A stretch of 21,936 nucleotides of DNA from positions 1 to 21,936 of the forward strand of contig JBEKTY010000138.1 of NCBI GenBank assembly GCA_049515555.1, read 5' to 3'. Made by a program: the position numbers and the translations under genes. This stretch comes from JBEKTY01 sp049515555. Lineage in GTDB: Bacteria > Planctomycetota > Planctomycetia > Pirellulales > Thermoguttaceae. Below are positions 21,233 to 21,936 of the stretch, in pieces (within the stretch, counting starts at the first letter, position 1; the number at the start of each line of letters is the position of its first letter). The notes beneath the pieces were generated by a model that did not search any database, was not told where the DNA came from, and was given only the letters and a program-made list of their open reading frames with translations.

Positions 21233-21936
21233 ATGAACCTCTTTAGCCTGTCGGGAGGATTTCTAGGTCGAAAACATCGCCAGCGGCGCAGCAAGATCGG
21301 TTCCTCGAACGGCTCGGCCTTCCTGAGAAGGCTGGCCTTGGAGCCGCTGGAAGATCGGTCCCTGTTATCGGCCCTTCCGTCGTCCCTGACGCCCGCAGCC
21401 GCCGGCCCGGGCAATGGCCAGGCGACCGCCGCCGCACCGCTTGGCACGGCAGCCGGTGTCGCCGCGGTTTCAAACTCGGCGGGAGGCACCTCGCTTGCGC
21501 GCGCGGCAACCGCCGCCACAGCGGTCGTGACGCCCGCCTACACCGCGCCTGGCCCGGTGGACGCCTGGGTAGACGGGAGCACAGTTTATTACAAGATCTA
21601 CGATACGGCGCGCGCACAGTGGGTCGAAGGTAGCACCACGGCTGGCGGGGCCGTTAGCGACTTGCAAAATGTCGACGGAGTTGTGGCGTGGGCCACCAAC
21701 TGGCCGCTTGTGGACTTTAGCGTCTATGACCCGGCGCGTGGGGGTTGGCAGACGAACGCCCCTGTGTATGTAAATGGGACCGTCGTAACACAGTTTCAGA
21801 ACGTGGGCGGAGTTGTGGCGTGGGCCACCAACTGGCCGCTTGTGGACTTTAGCGTCTATGACCCGGCGCGTGGGGGCTGGCAGACGAACGCCCCTGTGTA
21901 TGTAAATGGGACCGTCGTAACACAGTTTCAGAACGT
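21233..21936 (+). CDS. LEPR-XLL family secreted repeat protein (partial, runs off the window)
   Basis: The frame is open from the ATG at 21233 to the window end (234 codons seen). GAGGGG lies about 9 nt upstream. Residues 1-35 are basic, then LEPLEDRSLLS (36-46) matches the planctomycete LEPR-XLL signature that marks the N-terminus of many large exported proteins. An Ala/Thr-rich linker (about 47-108) leads to repeats of 44 residues with the pattern VVAWATNWPLVDF, SVYDPARGGWQTNAP and VYVNGTVVTQFQNV. One divergent unit (about 110-145) is followed by one full and one almost complete near-identical copy. The W/Y-rich beta-strand pattern suggests a propeller or similar beta repeat, perhaps a surface or adhesion protein. 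Function and length are unknown. Confidence 0.85.
   Translation, partial: MNLFSLSGGFLGRKHRQRRSKIGSSNGSAFLRRLALEPLEDRSLLSALPSSLTPAAAGPGNGQATAAAPLGTAAGVAAVSNSAGGTSLARAATAATAVVTPAYTAPGPVDAWVDGSTVYYKIYDTARAQWVEGSTTAGGAVSDLQNVDGVVAWATNWPLVDFSVYDPARGGWQTNAPVYVNGTVVTQFQNVGGVVAWATNWPLVDFSVYDPARGGWQTNAPVYVNGTVVTQFQN
21680..21936. repeat. 132-bp tandem repeat, nearly identical copies
   Basis: A unit starting GTTGTGGCGTGGGCCACC at 21680 recurs at 21812, a period of 132 nt (44 codons). Over the 125 bases that can be compared, only one differs (T/C, a silent Gly codon change). The array probably continues beyond the window. Confidence 0.9.

Overview
The window looks like chromosomal DNA from a planctomycete, most likely of the Pirellulales type. 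The evidence is a partial secreted protein with the planctomycete LEPR-XLL signature at the right edge, the prs / rplY / pth / rpsF / ssb / rplI cluster with an N-terminally extended L9, a FixL/FixJ-like pair beside an ECF sigma gene, a ThuA protein beside a GH32-like fragment, GC-rich coding DNA, and intergenic gaps full of palindromic and low-complexity repeats. No rRNA, tRNA, CRISPR array, transposase or phage gene is visible.

Layout. 1-268: tail of an upstream gene, then an unusual nested inverted-repeat leader. 269-1291 (+): membrane protein with an SH3-like N-terminus and an acidic linker. 1342-1425: palindromic repeat. 1477-6483 (all -): regulatory block, read in transcription order as a PAS histidine kinase (4213-6483), a FixJ-type regulator overlapping it by 11 nt (3609-4223), a palindromic insertion, a receiver-only regulator (2812-3270), a YqgE/AlgH protein (2222-2770) and an ECF sigma factor (1477-2151). 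6577-9771: sugar locus with a ThuA-like secreted protein (-), a GH32-like fragment (-) whose C-terminus is translated repeat DNA, and a divergent sugar-porter MFS gene (+). 9789-13856 (all -): information-processing cluster prs, rplY/ctc, pth, rpsF, ssb, rplI, with a MITE-like palindrome between prs and rplY. 14359-19942 (+): a secreted planctomycete protein of unknown function, a TolC-like outer-membrane lipoprotein, and a WYL regulator whose start overlaps the tolC-like gene by 74 nt. 19943-21232: gene-free tract of heptameric arrays, palindromes and one good promoter match. 21233-end (+): LEPR-XLL protein with near-identical 44-residue repeats, cut by the window edge.

The most notable non-coding signals are (i) the leader at 149-238, where a two-part perfect hairpin has its whole loop complementary to downstream sequence, as in a pseudoknot or switch; (ii) arrays of several unrelated motifs that share a 7-nt period, often placed as inverted pairs around palindromes and starting at stop codons; and (iii) a palindrome family with a shared core and different termini at three loci, one of which has been absorbed into a reading frame. 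No complete new defence or biosynthetic system was recognised. Functions are inferred from recognisable motifs only; no database search was run.
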